A stretch of 64,000 bases of DNA from NCBI RefSeq assembly GCF_000772105.1, contig NZ_CP009354.1, positions 2,542,001 to 2,606,000 on the forward strand, read 5' to 3'. How positions within the stretch are numbered: position 1 is the stretch's first letter; each line of letters starts with the position of its first letter. Both the position numbers and the translations under genes were made by a program. Origin of the DNA: Vibrio tubiashii ATCC 19109. Lineage in GTDB: Bacteria > Pseudomonadota > Gammaproteobacteria > Enterobacterales > Vibrionaceae. Shown piece by piece: positions 22,698 to 31,764 of the stretch. Under the pieces are notes generated by a model. The model was given only the letters and a program-made list of their open reading frames with translations, ran no database searches and was not told the DNA's origin.

Positions 22698-23540
22698 TTA
22701 ACCTTTTTGAGCAGCAGCTACTTCTTCAGCGAAGCTCATTTCTTCTGCTTTCTCGATACCTTCACCTACTTCTAGGCGAACGAATGTAGCAACAGAAGCG
22801 CCTTTTTCTTTCAGCATTTCGCCAACAGATTTCTTAGGCTCCATGATGAACGCTTGACCAGTTAGAGAGATTTCGCCAGTGAATTTCTTCATGCGGCCAA
22901 CAACCATCTTCTCAGCGATCTCAGCAGGCTTGCCTTCGTTCATAGCGATTTCAACTTGAACTTCTTTCTCTTTAGCAACTACGTCAGCTGGTACGTCTTC
23001 TGGGTTAACGTACTCTGGCTTAGAAGCAGCAACGTGCATTGCAACGTGCTTAAGAGTTTCAGCATCGCCTTCACCAGCAACAACTACACCGATCTTCTCG
23101 CCGTGACGGTAAGAGGCGATAGCAGAACCTTCAACGTATTGAACGCGACGGATGTTGATGTTTTCACCGATCTTAGCAACTAGAGCAACACGCTCTTCTT
23201 CGAATTTAGCTACTAGTTCTTCAACAGAAGCTTTAGATGCTAGAGCGTCAGCTGCAACTTTCTCTGCAAATGCAGTGAAGTTACCATCTTTAGCAACGAA
23301 GTCAGTTTGGCAGTTAACTTCAAGAAGAACAGCAACACCGTTTTCTTCTTTGATGATGATTGCGCCTTCAGCAGCTACGTTACCTGCTTTCTTAGCAGCT
23401 TTAGCAGCACCTGATTTACGCATGTTTTCGATTGCTAGTTCGATGTCAGCGTTTGCTTCAACAAGCGCTTTCTTACATTCCATCATGCCTGCGCCAGTAC
23501 GTTCGCGCAGTTCTTTAACTAGAGCAGCAGTAACAGCCAT
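22698..23540 (-). CDS. tsf: Elongation factor Ts
   Basis: Nucleotide exchange factor for EF-Tu. N-terminal UBA-like module with [20 protein letters not shown], then the TDFVAKD core motif at residues 79-85 that contacts EF-Tu, a coiled coil and a C-terminal module. 280 aa. Second gene of rpsB-tsf, behind an attenuating hairpin. Confidence 0.98.
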   Translation of the reverse strand: MAVTAALVKELRERTGAGMMECKKALVEANADIELAIENMRKSGAAKAAKKAGNVAAEGAIIIKEENGVAVLLEVNCQTDFVAKDGNFTAFAEKVAADALASKASVEELVAKFEEERVALVAKIGENINIRRVQYVEGSAIASYRHGEKIGVVVAGEGDAETLKHVAMHVAASKPEYVNPEDVPADVVAKEKEVQVEIAMNEGKPAEIAEKMVVGRMKKFTGEISLTGQAFIMEPKKSVGEMLKEKGASVATFVRLEVGEGIEKAEEMSFAEEVAAAQKG

Positions 23541-23571
23541 TCTCTATTCCTCAGTTGATTCTGTATTTGGT

Positions 23572-23602
23572 AAAAAACAGGGGCCTACATTTTCGGCCCC
23601 TG
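23572..23602 (-). terminator. rpsB-tsf intergenic terminator/attenuator
   Basis: 8-bp GC stem (23578-23585 with 23595-23602, 9-nt loop) and T6 on the minus strand. A partial terminator at this place is known in E. coli rpsB-tsf, where it lowers tsf transcription; same role inferred here. Confidence 0.85.
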
Positions 23603-23671
23603 CTGATAACTATAACTCAGTTTATGCTACAACTGGGTTGCACATAATCTAAGTGTGACTCGGAGCCGCTA

Positions 23672-24400
23672 TTATTCAGCTTCTACGAAACCATCTTTTT
23701 CAGCAGCAACAGCTACGTCTTTGTTACGACCTTCAGTTACTGAAGTTGCAGCAGCGTTTAGGTAAAGCTGTACTGCACGGATCGCATCGTCGTTACCTGG
23801 GATGATGTAGTCAACGCCGTCTGGGTTAGAGTTAGTATCTACTACAGCGTAAACTGGAATACCTAGGTTGTTCGCTTCTTTAATCGCAATGTGCTCGTGG
23901 TCAGCGTCGATTACGAATAGAGCGTCTGGTAGGCCGCCCATGTCTTTGATACCACCAAGAGATTTCTCTAGCTTCTCCATTTCACGAGTACGCATTAGAG
24001 CTTCTTTCTTAGTTAGCTTATCAAAAGTACCGTCTTGAGCTTGAGCTTCAAGATCTTTTAGACGCTTGATTGACTGACGAACAGTTTTGTAGTTTGTAAG
24101 CATACCGCCTAACCAGCGGTTGTTTACGTAGAACTGGTTGCTTGCGATTGCAGCTTCTTTAACAGCTTCAGATGCAGCGCGCTTAGTACCAACGAATAGA
24201 ACTTTACCTTTCTTCTCGCCAACTTTAGCTAGTTCAGCTAGAGCGTCGTTGAACATTGGTACAGTTTTTTCTAGGTTGATGATATGAACCTTGTTACGAG
24301 CACCAAAGATGAATGGCTTCATTTTTGGGTTCCAGTAACGAGTCTGGTGACCGAAGTGAACACCAGCTTTTAGCATATCGCGCATTGATACAGTTGCCAT
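23672..24400 (-). CDS. rpsB: 30S ribosomal protein S2
   Basis: Small-subunit protein that joins late and contacts S1. Family start is [18 protein letters not shown], so the ATG at 24400 is used (242 aa); the frame upstream to 24433 is in the leader. [14 protein letters not shown] and [11 protein letters not shown] are diagnostic S2 motifs. AGAGGA precedes the start with a short A/T spacer. The leader is structured (see separate entry), consistent with autoregulation by S2. Confidence 0.98.
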   Translation of the reverse strand: MATVSMRDMLKAGVHFGHQTRYWNPKMKPFIFGARNKVHIINLEKTVPMFNDALAELAKVGEKKGKVLFVGTKRAASEAVKEAAIASNQFYVNNRWLGGMLTNYKTVRQSIKRLKDLEAQAQDGTFDKLTKKEALMRTREMEKLEKSLGGIKDMGGLPDALFVIDADHEHIAIKEANNLGIPVYAVVDTNSNPDGVDYIIPGNDDAIRAVQLYLNAAATSVTEGRNKDVAVAAEKDGFVEAE

Positions 24401-24580
24401 TTTAAAATCCTCTATGGGGTTAGGCCTCCACATCCCCCATAACTCCGACTAGGCTTCTGCCCAGCACCCCGGAATATGTGACGGAATGTGTGTGATTTAA
24501 AGATATAAGTTAGTTGGAAGTAACCAGCTTCGCCACTGAGATAAACTTAGCAGAGAGAACTGACCACATTTCCGGCGCGC
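24401..24580 (-). promoter_or_regulatory. Structured rpsB leader (candidate S2 autoregulatory element)
   Basis: The 5' UTR of rpsB on the minus strand contains a G-rich stretch around 24430-24450 and a stem (24414-24419 with 24435-24440) enclosing the sequence next to the ribosome binding site, plus a second stem around 24447-24466. S2-mediated control through the 5' UTR of rpsB is established in E. coli and conserved in gamma-proteobacteria; assignment here rests on position and base pairing only. Confidence 0.5.
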
Positions 24581-24586
24581 TTTATA
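24581..24586 (-). promoter_or_regulatory. Candidate rpsB promoter -10 with GC-rich discriminator
   Basis: TATAAA on the minus strand directly followed by GCGCGCC, the GC-rich discriminator expected for stringently controlled ribosomal promoters. The -35 is weak. Confidence 0.45.
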
Positions 24587-24667
24587 CCATATTTTCACCC
24601 ATCCTGGCTAGTAAAAAAACTTTTCCACCTCTATTGAGTGCACTATTGCCAATACGGCACGTATTAG

Positions 24668-24704
24668 AAGAATCATTCTCATTATGAGGTGTTCCTGATA
24701 GAAT
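24668..24704 (+). promoter_or_regulatory. map promoter with an overlapping Fur-like box
   Basis: -35 TTCTCA (24676-24681), 17-bp spacer, -10 TAGAAT (24699-24704). On the minus strand, 24668-24686 matches the 19-bp Fur consensus at 14 positions by my count and covers the -35 element. The promoter is likely; the Fur call is tentative. Confidence 0.45.
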
Positions 24705-24752
24705 GCGCCCATTCGCACCTTAGAGTGCAACTAAATTAAGTAGAGAAAGCCA

Positions 24753-25631
24753 ATGTCAATCAAGATTAAAACAGCTGAAGAAATCGAACGTATGAGACTC
24801 GCGGGCGCTTTGGCCGCTGAGATCCTAGAGATGATCGAACCTCACATCAAAGAGGGTGTGACTACAGATGAATTGAACCAGATTTGTCACGATTACGGGA
24901 TTGAAAAAGGCGCCTACTCTGCCCCACTTGATTACCACGGATTTCCAAAATCAATCTGTACTTCAATCAACCATATCGTCTGCCACGGAATCCCTGCCTC
25001 TGCGGATGAAGTGGGTAGCAACGGTCAACTAAAGCCTGCGATCCTTAAAAATGGCGACATCATCAACGTCGATATTACGGTTATCATTCCAGATGAAGAA
25101 GGTGCAGACCTAAGTGTTCGTCCACAAGGTTACCACGGCGACACGTCAAAGATGTTCTTTGTTGGTGATGTTTCTCCAGCAGATAAGCGCCTATGTCTGG
25201 TGACTCAAGAGGCACTGTATGTTGGTATGCGTAAGGTAAAACCTGGCGCAACTGTGGGTGATATCGGCACTGCGATTGAAAAGTACATCAAAGAAAACAA
25301 CAAGAAGAACCCACGTAATAAGTTCTCTATTGTTAAAGATTTCTGTGGTCACGGCATTGGTAACGAGTTCCATGAAGAACCGCAAATCGTTCACTACAAG
25401 AACAACGACCGCCGCGTTCTAAAAGAAGGCATGTGCTTTACCATTGAACCAATGATTAACGCAGGTAAGTTCGGTGTGAGCGTAGATGCCGAAGATGACT
25501 GGACAGTCTACACAGGCGACGGTAAGAAATCAGCTCAGTATGAGCACACTATTCTCATCACCAAGACAGGTTGTGAAGTACTAACGCTGCGTAGCGATGA
25601 CACTATCCCACGAATGATGAACAACGCTTAA
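24753..25631 (+). CDS. map: Methionine aminopeptidase, type I, with two insertions
   Basis: Removes the N-terminal Met from new proteins; dinuclear metal enzyme. Metal ligands by family alignment: Asp107, Asp130, His200, Glu232, Glu264; the substrate-binding His79 is in VCHGIP. 292 residues versus 264 in E. coli. Most of the extra length is an acidic insertion between the first two metal aspartates (22 residues between them instead of 10 in E. coli) and another before Asp107 (around residues 83-98). Divergent from rpsB and followed by its own terminator, so monocistronic. Confidence 0.96.
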   Translation: MSIKIKTAEEIERMRLAGALAAEILEMIEPHIKEGVTTDELNQICHDYGIEKGAYSAPLDYHGFPKSICTSINHIVCHGIPASADEVGSNGQLKPAILKNGDIINVDITVIIPDEEGADLSVRPQGYHGDTSKMFFVGDVSPADKRLCLVTQEALYVGMRKVKPGATVGDIGTAIEKYIKENNKKNPRNKFSIVKDFCGHGIGNEFHEEPQIVHYKNNDRRVLKEGMCFTIEPMINAGKFGVSVDAEDDWTVYTGDGKKSAQYEHTILITKTGCEVLTLRSDDTIPRMMNNA

Positions 25632-25640
25632 CCTCCTTTC

Positions 25641-25671
25641 AATATCCCCGCATCGTCGGGGATATTTTTTT
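25641..25671 (+). terminator. Intrinsic terminator of map
   Basis: 10-bp stem (25641-25650 with 25657-25666, 6-nt loop) running into T7. Confidence 0.9.
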
Positions 25672-25729
25672 ATTGATGCCATTTTGTTAGATTAGTTCTC
25701 ACTAGGACTATTTTGCATGGATTCGCTGT

Positions 25730-28351
25730 ATGCCCTTTCAATCGCCTCTCACACTCGAAGAACAACAAATTTCAATTGGTGAGCTAAAAAGCCAACTCGA
25801 AAATTTTGCCAACTATCAGAAGCAAGAGTTTCTCGCTCATCACCCTGTGACCAATTTAGTGCTCGGTCGGGCCGAATATATTGATTTACTGCTCAACCGC
25901 CTCTGGGACCACTTTGGTTTTTCTAACCTGCCGAACATCAGTCTTGTTGCAGTTGGTGGCTATGGCCGAGGTGAGTTACACCCTCTTTCTGACATCGACA
26001 TTCTTGTCGTCTCTCGTAAAGCACTTCCTGACTCACTAAAAGGCAAGGTTAGTGAGTTCATCACCTTACTGTGGGATTTGCGACTAGAGGTTGGTCACGC
26101 CGTTCGTAGCGTTGAAGAGTGTGCCGAGATTGGTAAAGACGACTTAACCGTAGCAACTAACTTACAGGAAGCTCGCCTACTCTGTGGTTGCGAAGATACC
26201 TTCCACCAGCTGAGGATGGTTATTCACTCTGAGTCGTTTTGGCCAAGTGAGGTGTTTTACAAAGCGAAGGTCAGAGAGCAGCGTGACCGTCACGCGCGAT
26301 ACCATGACACCACCTACAACCTTGAGCCTGACATCAAATCCACGCCGGGAGGCTTACGCGATATCCATACGCTAAGCTGGGTTGCACGCCGCCATTTTGG
26401 GGCTACATCACTACTTGAGATGAGCCAGTACGGCTTTCTAACCGATGCAGAATATCGTGAGCTCGTTGAATGCCAGGACTTCCTGTGGCGAGTCCGTTTT
26501 GCACTGCACATTGAGCTTAAACGTTACGATAATCGCCTTACCTTCGCTCACCAAGCACAAGTCGCCGAAAGCTTAGGCTTTGCTGGTGAAGGAAACCGTG
26601 GCGTTGAGATGATGATGAAAGAGTTCTATCGCACGTTGCGCCGCGTGGCAGAGCTCAACAAAATGCTGCTCAAACTGTTTGACCAAGCGATCTTAGAAAA
26701 TGGCGTCGAGGCAGAACCAGTCGTTCTCAGCGAAGATTTCCAGCGCCGTGGTCATTTGATTGAAGCGCGCAAACCTGCCTTGTTCCAAGCTCGCCCGGAA
26801 ACAATTTTGGATATGTTCCTACATATTGCCAACGATTCCACCATAGAAGGGGTCGCACCTCCTACTATGCGTCAGCTACGTACTGCAAGGCGAAGACTGA
26901 ATAAGTTCCTGCATACCATTCCTGAAGCGAGAGAGAAATTTCTCGACCTGTGTCGTCACCCTAATGCGCTGCATAAAGCCTTTAGCTTGATGCACAAACT
27001 TGGGGTGCTAGCTGCTTACCTGCCTCAGTGGAGTCAAATCGTCGGTCAAATGCAGTTCGACCTGTTCCATGTTTACACCGTAGATGAACACAGTGTTCGC
27101 CTGCTCAAACACATAAATACTTTTAGCGATCCGAACAACCATGGTAAGCACCCTATCTGTTGCGAGGTCTACCCGCGTATTCAGAAAAAAGAACTGCTGA
27201 TCATCGCAGCTATTTTCCATGATATTGGTAAAGGTCGCGGCGGCGACCACTCGGTGATTGGTGAAGGTGAAGCCTACGATTTCTGTATCGAGCATGGGTT
27301 ATCTAAACCGGAAGCCAAGTTAGTCGCTTGGTTGGTTAGGCATCACCTGTTGATGTCAGTGACCGCTCAACGCCGTGATATCTACGATCCTGAGGTGATT
27401 ACTGAGTTCGCCAAAAAAGTTCGCGATGAGGAATACTTAGAGTATCTGGTCTGTCTAACTGTTGCTGATATCTGCGCGACCAACCCTGAACTGTGGAACA
27501 GTTGGAAGCGAACCTTGCTTGCAGAGCTCTTCTATTCAACTCAACGCGCGCTTCGCCGCGGCTTAGAAAACCCTGTTGATGTTAGAGAGCGTATTCGCCA
27601 CAACCAGCACTTAGCCTCTGCGCTATTACGCAAAGAAGGTTTTAACGCGCGGGAAATTGAAGTGCTGTGGCAGAGGTTTAAGGCTGATTACTTCTTGCGC
27701 CATACCCATAAGCAGATCGCTTGGCACTGTTCTCATCTACTACGCCACGACGATCACTCACAACCTCTGATCTTAATTTCAAAGAAAGCGACGCGCGGCG
27801 GTACGGAAGTGTTTGTTTATAGCAAAGATCAGCACGCGCTGTTTGCCACTGTGGTTGCAGAGCTCGACCGAAGAAACTTTAACGTCCATGACGCACAAGT
27901 TATGACCAGTAAAGATGGCTATGTCCTCGATACTTTCATGGTGCTCGACCAAAATGGTGATGTGGTTGATGAAAGCCGACATAAAGCGGTTATAAAACAT
28001 CTTGCTCATGTGCTTGAAGATGGTCGACCTACCAAAATCAAGACACGCCGTGTCCCTAGAAACTTACAGCACTTTAAGGTCAAAACTCAGGTCGATTTCT
28101 TACCGACTAAGAGTAAGAAACGTACCCTGCTTGAGTTCGTTGCCTTAGATACACCGGGCTTACTGGCCACTGTGGGTGCAACATTTGCCGACTCTGGCGT
28201 TCACCTGCATGCCGCGAAAATCACCACCATAGGTGAACGCGCTGAAGATTTATTTATCATCACCAGTGAAAGTGGCGGTAAGTTGAGTGAAGAGCAGCAA
28301 CAAGAGCTCAGAGATAAGCTCATAAAAAATGTCGCAGAACTAGCACCTTAA
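25730..28351 (+). CDS. glnD: Bifunctional uridylyltransferase/uridylyl-removing enzyme
   Basis: Glutamine sensor that uridylylates P-II (glnB, 2849-3187) when glutamine is low and removes UMP when it is high. 873 residues. Nucleotidyltransferase domain with GGYGRGELHPLSDIDI at 76-91; HD phosphohydrolase domain with FHDIGKGRGGDHS near 495; two C-terminal ACT domains (around 690 and 800; FVALDTPGLLATV) for glutamine binding. Follows map in the same direction with a terminator between, so own promoter expected in 25672-25729. Confidence 0.97.
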   Translation: MPFQSPLTLEEQQISIGELKSQLENFANYQKQEFLAHHPVTNLVLGRAEYIDLLLNRLWDHFGFSNLPNISLVAVGGYGRGELHPLSDIDILVVSRKALPDSLKGKVSEFITLLWDLRLEVGHAVRSVEECAEIGKDDLTVATNLQEARLLCGCEDTFHQLRMVIHSESFWPSEVFYKAKVREQRDRHARYHDTTYNLEPDIKSTPGGLRDIHTLSWVARRHFGATSLLEMSQYGFLTDAEYRELVECQDFLWRVRFALHIELKRYDNRLTFAHQAQVAESLGFAGEGNRGVEMMMKEFYRTLRRVAELNKMLLKLFDQAILENGVEAEPVVLSEDFQRRGHLIEARKPALFQARPETILDMFLHIANDSTIEGVAPPTMRQLRTARRRLNKFLHTIPEAREKFLDLCRHPNALHKAFSLMHKLGVLAAYLPQWSQIVGQMQFDLFHVYTVDEHSVRLLKHINTFSDPNNHGKHPICCEVYPRIQKKELLIIAAIFHDIGKGRGGDHSVIGEGEAYDFCIEHGLSKPEAKLVAWLVRHHLLMSVTAQRRDIYDPEVITEFAKKVRDEEYLEYLVCLTVADICATNPELWNSWKRTLLAELFYSTQRALRRGLENPVDVRERIRHNQHLASALLRKEGFNAREIEVLWQRFKADYFLRHTHKQIAWHCSHLLRHDDHSQPLILISKKATRGGTEVFVYSKDQHALFATVVAELDRRNFNVHDAQVMTSKDGYVLDTFMVLDQNGDVVDESRHKAVIKHLAHVLEDGRPTKIKTRRVPRNLQHFKVKTQVDFLPTKSKKRTLLEFVALDTPGLLATVGATFADSGVHLHAAKITTIGERAEDLFIITSESGGKLSEEQQQELRDKLIKNVAELAP

Positions 28352-28363
28352 GCGATCTCGACC

Positions 28364-28380
28364 ACAAGTTGCTAACTTGT
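28364..28380 (+). other. Small hairpin after glnD
   Basis: 7-bp stem with 3-nt loop (28364-28370 with 28374-28380) followed by TTC only; a weak terminator at best. Confidence 0.3.
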
Positions 28381-28492
28381 TTCAAAAAGCGCTATCTACC
28401 ACGATCATAGGCTGCTACATTAATAGTGAATTGTTCATTCCCTGCTCATTTTTGGGGTAGGGATAATTACTGCAACACAATAGAGGTAGCCT

Positions 28493-28876
28493 ATGTATCC
28501 ACACCTCACTGGTTTAGGTATTCACGATCCTAAACAAATTGAGCGCTATTCCCTTCGTCAAGAAGCGCACAAGGATGTGTTAAAAATCTATTTTCGTAAG
28601 CAAAAAGGTGAGCTGTTTGCGAAAAGCGTCAAGTTCAAGTACCCGCGACAGGTGAAGAATGTCCTCGTCGACAGCGGCAGTCACAAGTACAAAGAAGTCA
28701 CGGAAATTAACCGTAACCTCACTCTCGTTATCGATGAGCTAAACAAACTGACGAAACCTGAAAAAGCGGTCGAAGTTGATGTTAAAGAGAAGATACTGTC
28801 TGACCTACGTCATCTAGAGAAAGTCGTTTCAAGTAAGATAGCAGAGATTGAAGCGGATTTAGATAAGCTAAAATAG
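28493..28876 (+). CDS. DUF3461 family protein of unknown function
   Basis: 127 residues, soluble, no signal peptide. The N-terminal start [10 protein letters not shown] and a lysine-rich central part ([21 protein letters not shown]) match the DUF3461 proteins found next to glnD in Vibrio and relatives. The last 50 residues are charged and helical, likely a coiled coil ending EADLDKLK. The basic surface could contact nucleic acid, which is a guess. AGAGGT lies before the ATG and a strong terminator follows 65 bp later. Confidence 0.7.
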   Translation: MYPHLTGLGIHDPKQIERYSLRQEAHKDVLKIYFRKQKGELFAKSVKFKYPRQVKNVLVDSGSHKYKEVTEINRNLTLVIDELNKLTKPEKAVEVDVKEKILSDLRHLEKVVSSKIAEIEADLDKLK

Positions 28877-28940
28877 GATGAAAGAACGCTGCGCTCCGAG
28901 ATTCGAGAGCGCTTCGCTTCGAGAAATCTAATTATTTCAG

Positions 28941-28971
28941 AGGGTTGATGTAAGAGCATCAACCCTTTTTG
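28941..28971 (+). terminator. Intrinsic terminator of the DUF3461 gene
   Basis: 10-bp stem (28941-28950 with 28957-28966, 6-nt loop) followed by T4-T5. Confidence 0.9.
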
Positions 28972-28996
28972 TTTGCGAACGCTTCGCTATGGATAG

Positions 28997-29020
28997 CGGG
29001 ATAACGGGATAACGGGATAA
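28997..29020. repeat. 8-bp tandem repeat, three copies
   Basis: CGGGATAA repeated three times without change (28997-29004, 29005-29012, 29013-29020), within the palindrome mosaic. Confidence 0.9.
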
Positions 29021-29140
29021 CTAACGTTGCTCCGATGTTGTTAAGGAATCAACTCTAGTTTCCAACAGGGCGAAGTCCGGTCTCGATTCTCGAAGCGCAG
29101 CGTTCCATAGGACGCAGTCCGTTCCCGACGTTCCGTCGGT

Positions 29141-29647
29141 CTAAACCAACCAACCCGCGTATTTACCGACCAGATAAAGCGCCACGCCTGCCATCACGCC
29201 TGCGACGATATCATCAAGCATAATGCCTAAACCGCCGTGAACACGCTTGTCTAGCCAGCCAATAGGCCAAGGTTTTACCATATCGAAGAAACGAAAGAAA
29301 ACAAAGCCTGTCAGTAACCACTTCCAATCAGTCGCAGAAAGGTTAAACAGTGGCACCACCAGCATAGTGATCCAAAACCCTGCGAATTCATCCCAGACAA
29401 TCGAGCCATGGTCATGCACGCCCATATCATCAGAGGTGATTTGACAAATCTTGATACCAATAAAGCAGGAGGCAATAACAGCAATTACATACAGTGGCAG
29501 TGGCAGCTGAACAAGTAGTAAATAAAAAGGGATAGCTGCTAAGGTACCCATTGTGCCTGGGACAATTGGCGATAATCCGCTACCAAATCCGGTTGCCAAT
29601 AAGTGCCACGGATTCTTTAGAGAAATAAGAGTTAAAGGGTTAGTCAT
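29141..29647 (-). CDS. pgpA: Phosphatidylglycerophosphatase A
   Basis: Dephosphorylates phosphatidylglycerophosphate to phosphatidylglycerol in the inner membrane. 168 residues; N-terminal GSGLSPIVPGTMGTLAA and VWDEFAGFW are the PgpA signatures, with three to four membrane helices. Last gene of ribH-nusB-thiL-pgpA; 12 bp after thiL. Ends against the palindrome mosaic. Confidence 0.95.
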   Translation of the reverse strand: MTNPLTLISLKNPWHLLATGFGSGLSPIVPGTMGTLAAIPFYLLLVQLPLPLYVIAVIASCFIGIKICQITSDDMGVHDHGSIVWDEFAGFWITMLVVPLFNLSATDWKWLLTGFVFFRFFDMVKPWPIGWLDKRVHGGLGIMLDDIVAGVMAGVALYLVGKYAGWLV

Positions 29648-29659
29648 AGTTAATACTGT

Positions 29660-30625
29660 TTACTTGAAGTGATCATAGCCACTCAGATCCCAATCAATCG
29701 GTTGGCCGCTGTTATGGAGTTCAAATGTTCCTTGTGGGCGAATTTGCCCAATACAGGTAACCTTAGCGCCGCAGTGAGCCAAAGCACTCTCAATTGAACC
29801 CTTGTTCTGCTCTGGTACGGTAAAACACAGCTCATACTCTTCACCGCTCGACAGCGCATATTGTTGAGCTTGAGAATCCGAACCCAAGAATTGAACAAGT
29901 TCATTAGAAATAGGCAAGCTTGAAACGTCAAGACTAACGCCAACCTGAGAGCGTTGCAAAATGTGTTTGATGTCTGAGATAACACCATCAGAAATGTCGA
30001 TCGCCGAACTGGCTAGATCAAGCAGAGCCTGACCGACCAGCACTCTTGGCTCAGACAGGTAATGACGCTGTTCTAGCTCTTGCGCAAAGGGCTTGCTGCG
30101 CAGGTTGGAATCAAGAATAACATCTAGCCCAGCTTGGCTATCACCTAAATTTCCTGTTACATAAACCCAGTCGCCAACTCGCGCCCCATCCCGGCGCAGT
30201 GCTTTATCCGCATCAACCAAGCCTTGTACCGTTAAGGTTAAGCTCAGTGGGCCTTTGGTCGTATCACCGCCTATCAGCTGAATACCGAAATAATCAGCCA
30301 GCGCAAAGAAGGCGTCACAAAATGGCGCTAGCCAAGCTTCATCAGGTTCAGGCATTGTCAGGGCAAATGAAACCCAAGCAGGCGTCGCTCCCATCGCAGC
30401 TAAATCACTAATATTTGAAGCAAGTGCTTTGTGCGCTACCCATGCAGGGTTTGCGTTGGCAAGAAAATGAGTTCCTGCCACCAAAGTATCGGTACTAATA
30501 GCGACAGAAAGATCGTGTGGCACTTTAACCAAAGCGCAATCATCACCTGCGGCCAGCAAGACGTCTTTACGCTGACTCTGGCGACCAACAAAGTATTTGT
30601 CGATTAAATTAAACTCACCTGACAT
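29660..30625 (-). CDS. thiL: Thiamine-monophosphate kinase
   Basis: Phosphorylates thiamine monophosphate to the active diphosphate. PurM-like fold: LLAAGDDCALVKVP and STDTLVAGTHF at the N-terminus, IQLIGGDTTKGPLSLT and DISDGVISD in the middle, all ATP/Mg-binding family motifs. 321 aa. Between nusB and pgpA as in E. coli; a terminator hairpin lies just upstream. Confidence 0.96.
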   Translation of the reverse strand: MSGEFNLIDKYFVGRQSQRKDVLLAAGDDCALVKVPHDLSVAISTDTLVAGTHFLANANPAWVAHKALASNISDLAAMGATPAWVSFALTMPEPDEAWLAPFCDAFFALADYFGIQLIGGDTTKGPLSLTLTVQGLVDADKALRRDGARVGDWVYVTGNLGDSQAGLDVILDSNLRSKPFAQELEQRHYLSEPRVLVGQALLDLASSAIDISDGVISDIKHILQRSQVGVSLDVSSLPISNELVQFLGSDSQAQQYALSSGEEYELCFTVPEQNKGSIESALAHCGAKVTCIGQIRPQGTFELHNSGQPIDWDLSGYDHFK

Positions 30626-30656
30626 ATCTTTCTTTTTCTGAATTAGTTTTGCATAT

Positions 30657-30684
30657 AAAAAAGGTCAGCAAATGCTGACCTTTT
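30657..30684 (-). terminator. Intrinsic terminator between nusB and thiL
   Basis: 11-bp stem (30659-30669 with 30674-30684, AAAT loop on plus) and T6 on the minus strand. Confidence 0.85.
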
Positions 30685-30699
30685 CATAATCTGAATCGA

Positions 30700-31167
30700 C
30701 TATTTCTTACGTACGTGTGGCGCAGCTTTATCTAGCACACCATTGACGAATTTGTGGCTCTCTTCTGCAGCGAATACTTTTGCAAGTTCAATCGCTTCGT
30801 TGATTACCACTTTGTAAGGTACGTCTTCACGACGAGTCATTTCGTACATAGCAAGACGAAGCAATGCTAGCTCCATCATGTCCAAATCTTGCATTGGACG
30901 CGCTGTGTATGGACGAATCTTACAATCTAGCTCTGTGTGACTTAGCACAACACCTGTTAGCAGGTCACGGAAGTATGCAACGTCTGTGTCTGGAGTAGAA
31001 AGTGCCGGCTCTGAAGCATGATGTTCTTCTTCATCATACTTACCACCTGACAAAAATTGCTCCTCGATAGTAGCAACATTTTCTTTAGTAATTTGCCAAG
31101 AGTAGATCGCTTGTAGAGCGAATCGACGTGCATTACGACGTGCGGCTGGTTTCACACTGGCCCCCAT
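30700..31167 (-). CDS. nusB: Transcription antitermination protein NusB
   Basis: With S10 (NusE) binds boxA RNA for rRNA antitermination. 155 residues, all-helical; [16 protein letters not shown] at the N-terminus and the C-terminal [19 protein letters not shown] are diagnostic. The start overlaps the ribH stop by one base (TAATG), so translation is coupled. Compared with E. coli (139 aa) it has an acidic insertion around residues 40-60 ([13 protein letters not shown]). Confidence 0.95.
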   Translation of the reverse strand: MGASVKPAARRNARRFALQAIYSWQITKENVATIEEQFLSGGKYDEEEHHASEPALSTPDTDVAYFRDLLTGVVLSHTELDCKIRPYTARPMQDLDMMELALLRLAMYEMTRREDVPYKVVINEAIELAKVFAAEESHKFVNGVLDKAAPHVRKK

Positions 31168-31637
31168 TAGGAATCGATTTCTGAAAGAACGTTAATCATC
31201 TCAAGTGCGCTTAGTGCAGCCTCTGCACCTTTATTACCAGCCTTGGTTCCTGCGCGCTCAATTGCTTGGTCAATTGTATCAACAGTCAGTACGCCGAAAG
31301 CAACTGGAAGAGAGTATTCCAGTGAAACTTGCGCAAGACCTTTGTTACATTCACTACAAACATAGTCGAAATGTGGAGTGCCGCCACGAATAACAGTGCC
31401 AAGAGATACGATTGCATCAAATTTGCCTGTTTTAGCTACGCGTTGAGCAACAAGTGGTAGTTCTACTGCACCTGGGCAGCGAACAACAGTGATGTTGTCT
31501 TCGCTAACTTGGCCATGACGTTTTAAAGTATCGATTGCACCAGACAATAGACTTTCGTTAATAAAACTGTTGAAACGAGAAATAACGATAGCAATTTTTG
31601 CGTTTGGCGCTGGGAAGCCACCCTCGATCACTTTCAT
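31167..31637 (-). CDS. ribH: 6,7-dimethyl-8-ribityllumazine synthase
   Basis: Penultimate riboflavin step; condenses the pyrimidinedione with dihydroxybutanone phosphate. From the ATG at 31637 ([12 protein letters not shown]) it has 156 residues, the family length; AGGAAGG is the ribosome binding site. The longer frame to 31688 crosses the predicted promoter and is rejected. [19 protein letters not shown] and [12 protein letters not shown] are signatures. Separated from ribBX by 208 bp with hairpins and its own promoter. Confidence 0.96.
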   Translation of the reverse strand: MKVIEGGFPAPNAKIAIVISRFNSFINESLLSGAIDTLKRHGQVSEDNITVVRCPGAVELPLVAQRVAKTGKFDAIVSLGTVIRGGTPHFDYVCSECNKGLAQVSLEYSLPVAFGVLTVDTIDQAIERAGTKAGNKGAEAALSALEMINVLSEIDS

Positions 31638-31678
31638 AAGCCTTCCTTTAACTATGTTCATCAAGTGAGAATCGCCGG

Positions 31679-31684
31679 ATTCTA
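31679..31684 (-). promoter_or_regulatory. Candidate ribH-nusB-thiL-pgpA promoter (extended -10)
   Basis: TGCTAGAAT on the minus strand reads as an extended -10 about 40 bp before the ribH start; the -35 is poor. The sequence TTGTGCTA occurs twice, once overlapping this element. Confidence 0.4.
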
Positions 31685-31764
31685 GCACAAATCTGTGAGC
31701 AATATCTAATAGAAATTAGCACAAATGGGGTTGCCGAATAATTCCAAGCGAGAGATTAAGTTTC

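Larger units (their letters stand above)
28884..29139. repeat. Palindrome-rich intergenic mosaic between convergent genes
   Basis: The two ends form a 25-bp inverted repeat (28884-28908 and 29081-29105, two mismatches). Between and beside them are short GC-rich palindromic units: 28907-28920, 28978-28988, 29110-29119 (GGAC-GCA-GTCC) and 29125-29139 (CCGACG-TTC-CGTCGG), the last one right at the pgpA stop. The whole resembles a REP-type mosaic; no ORF of significance is inside. Confidence 0.7.
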
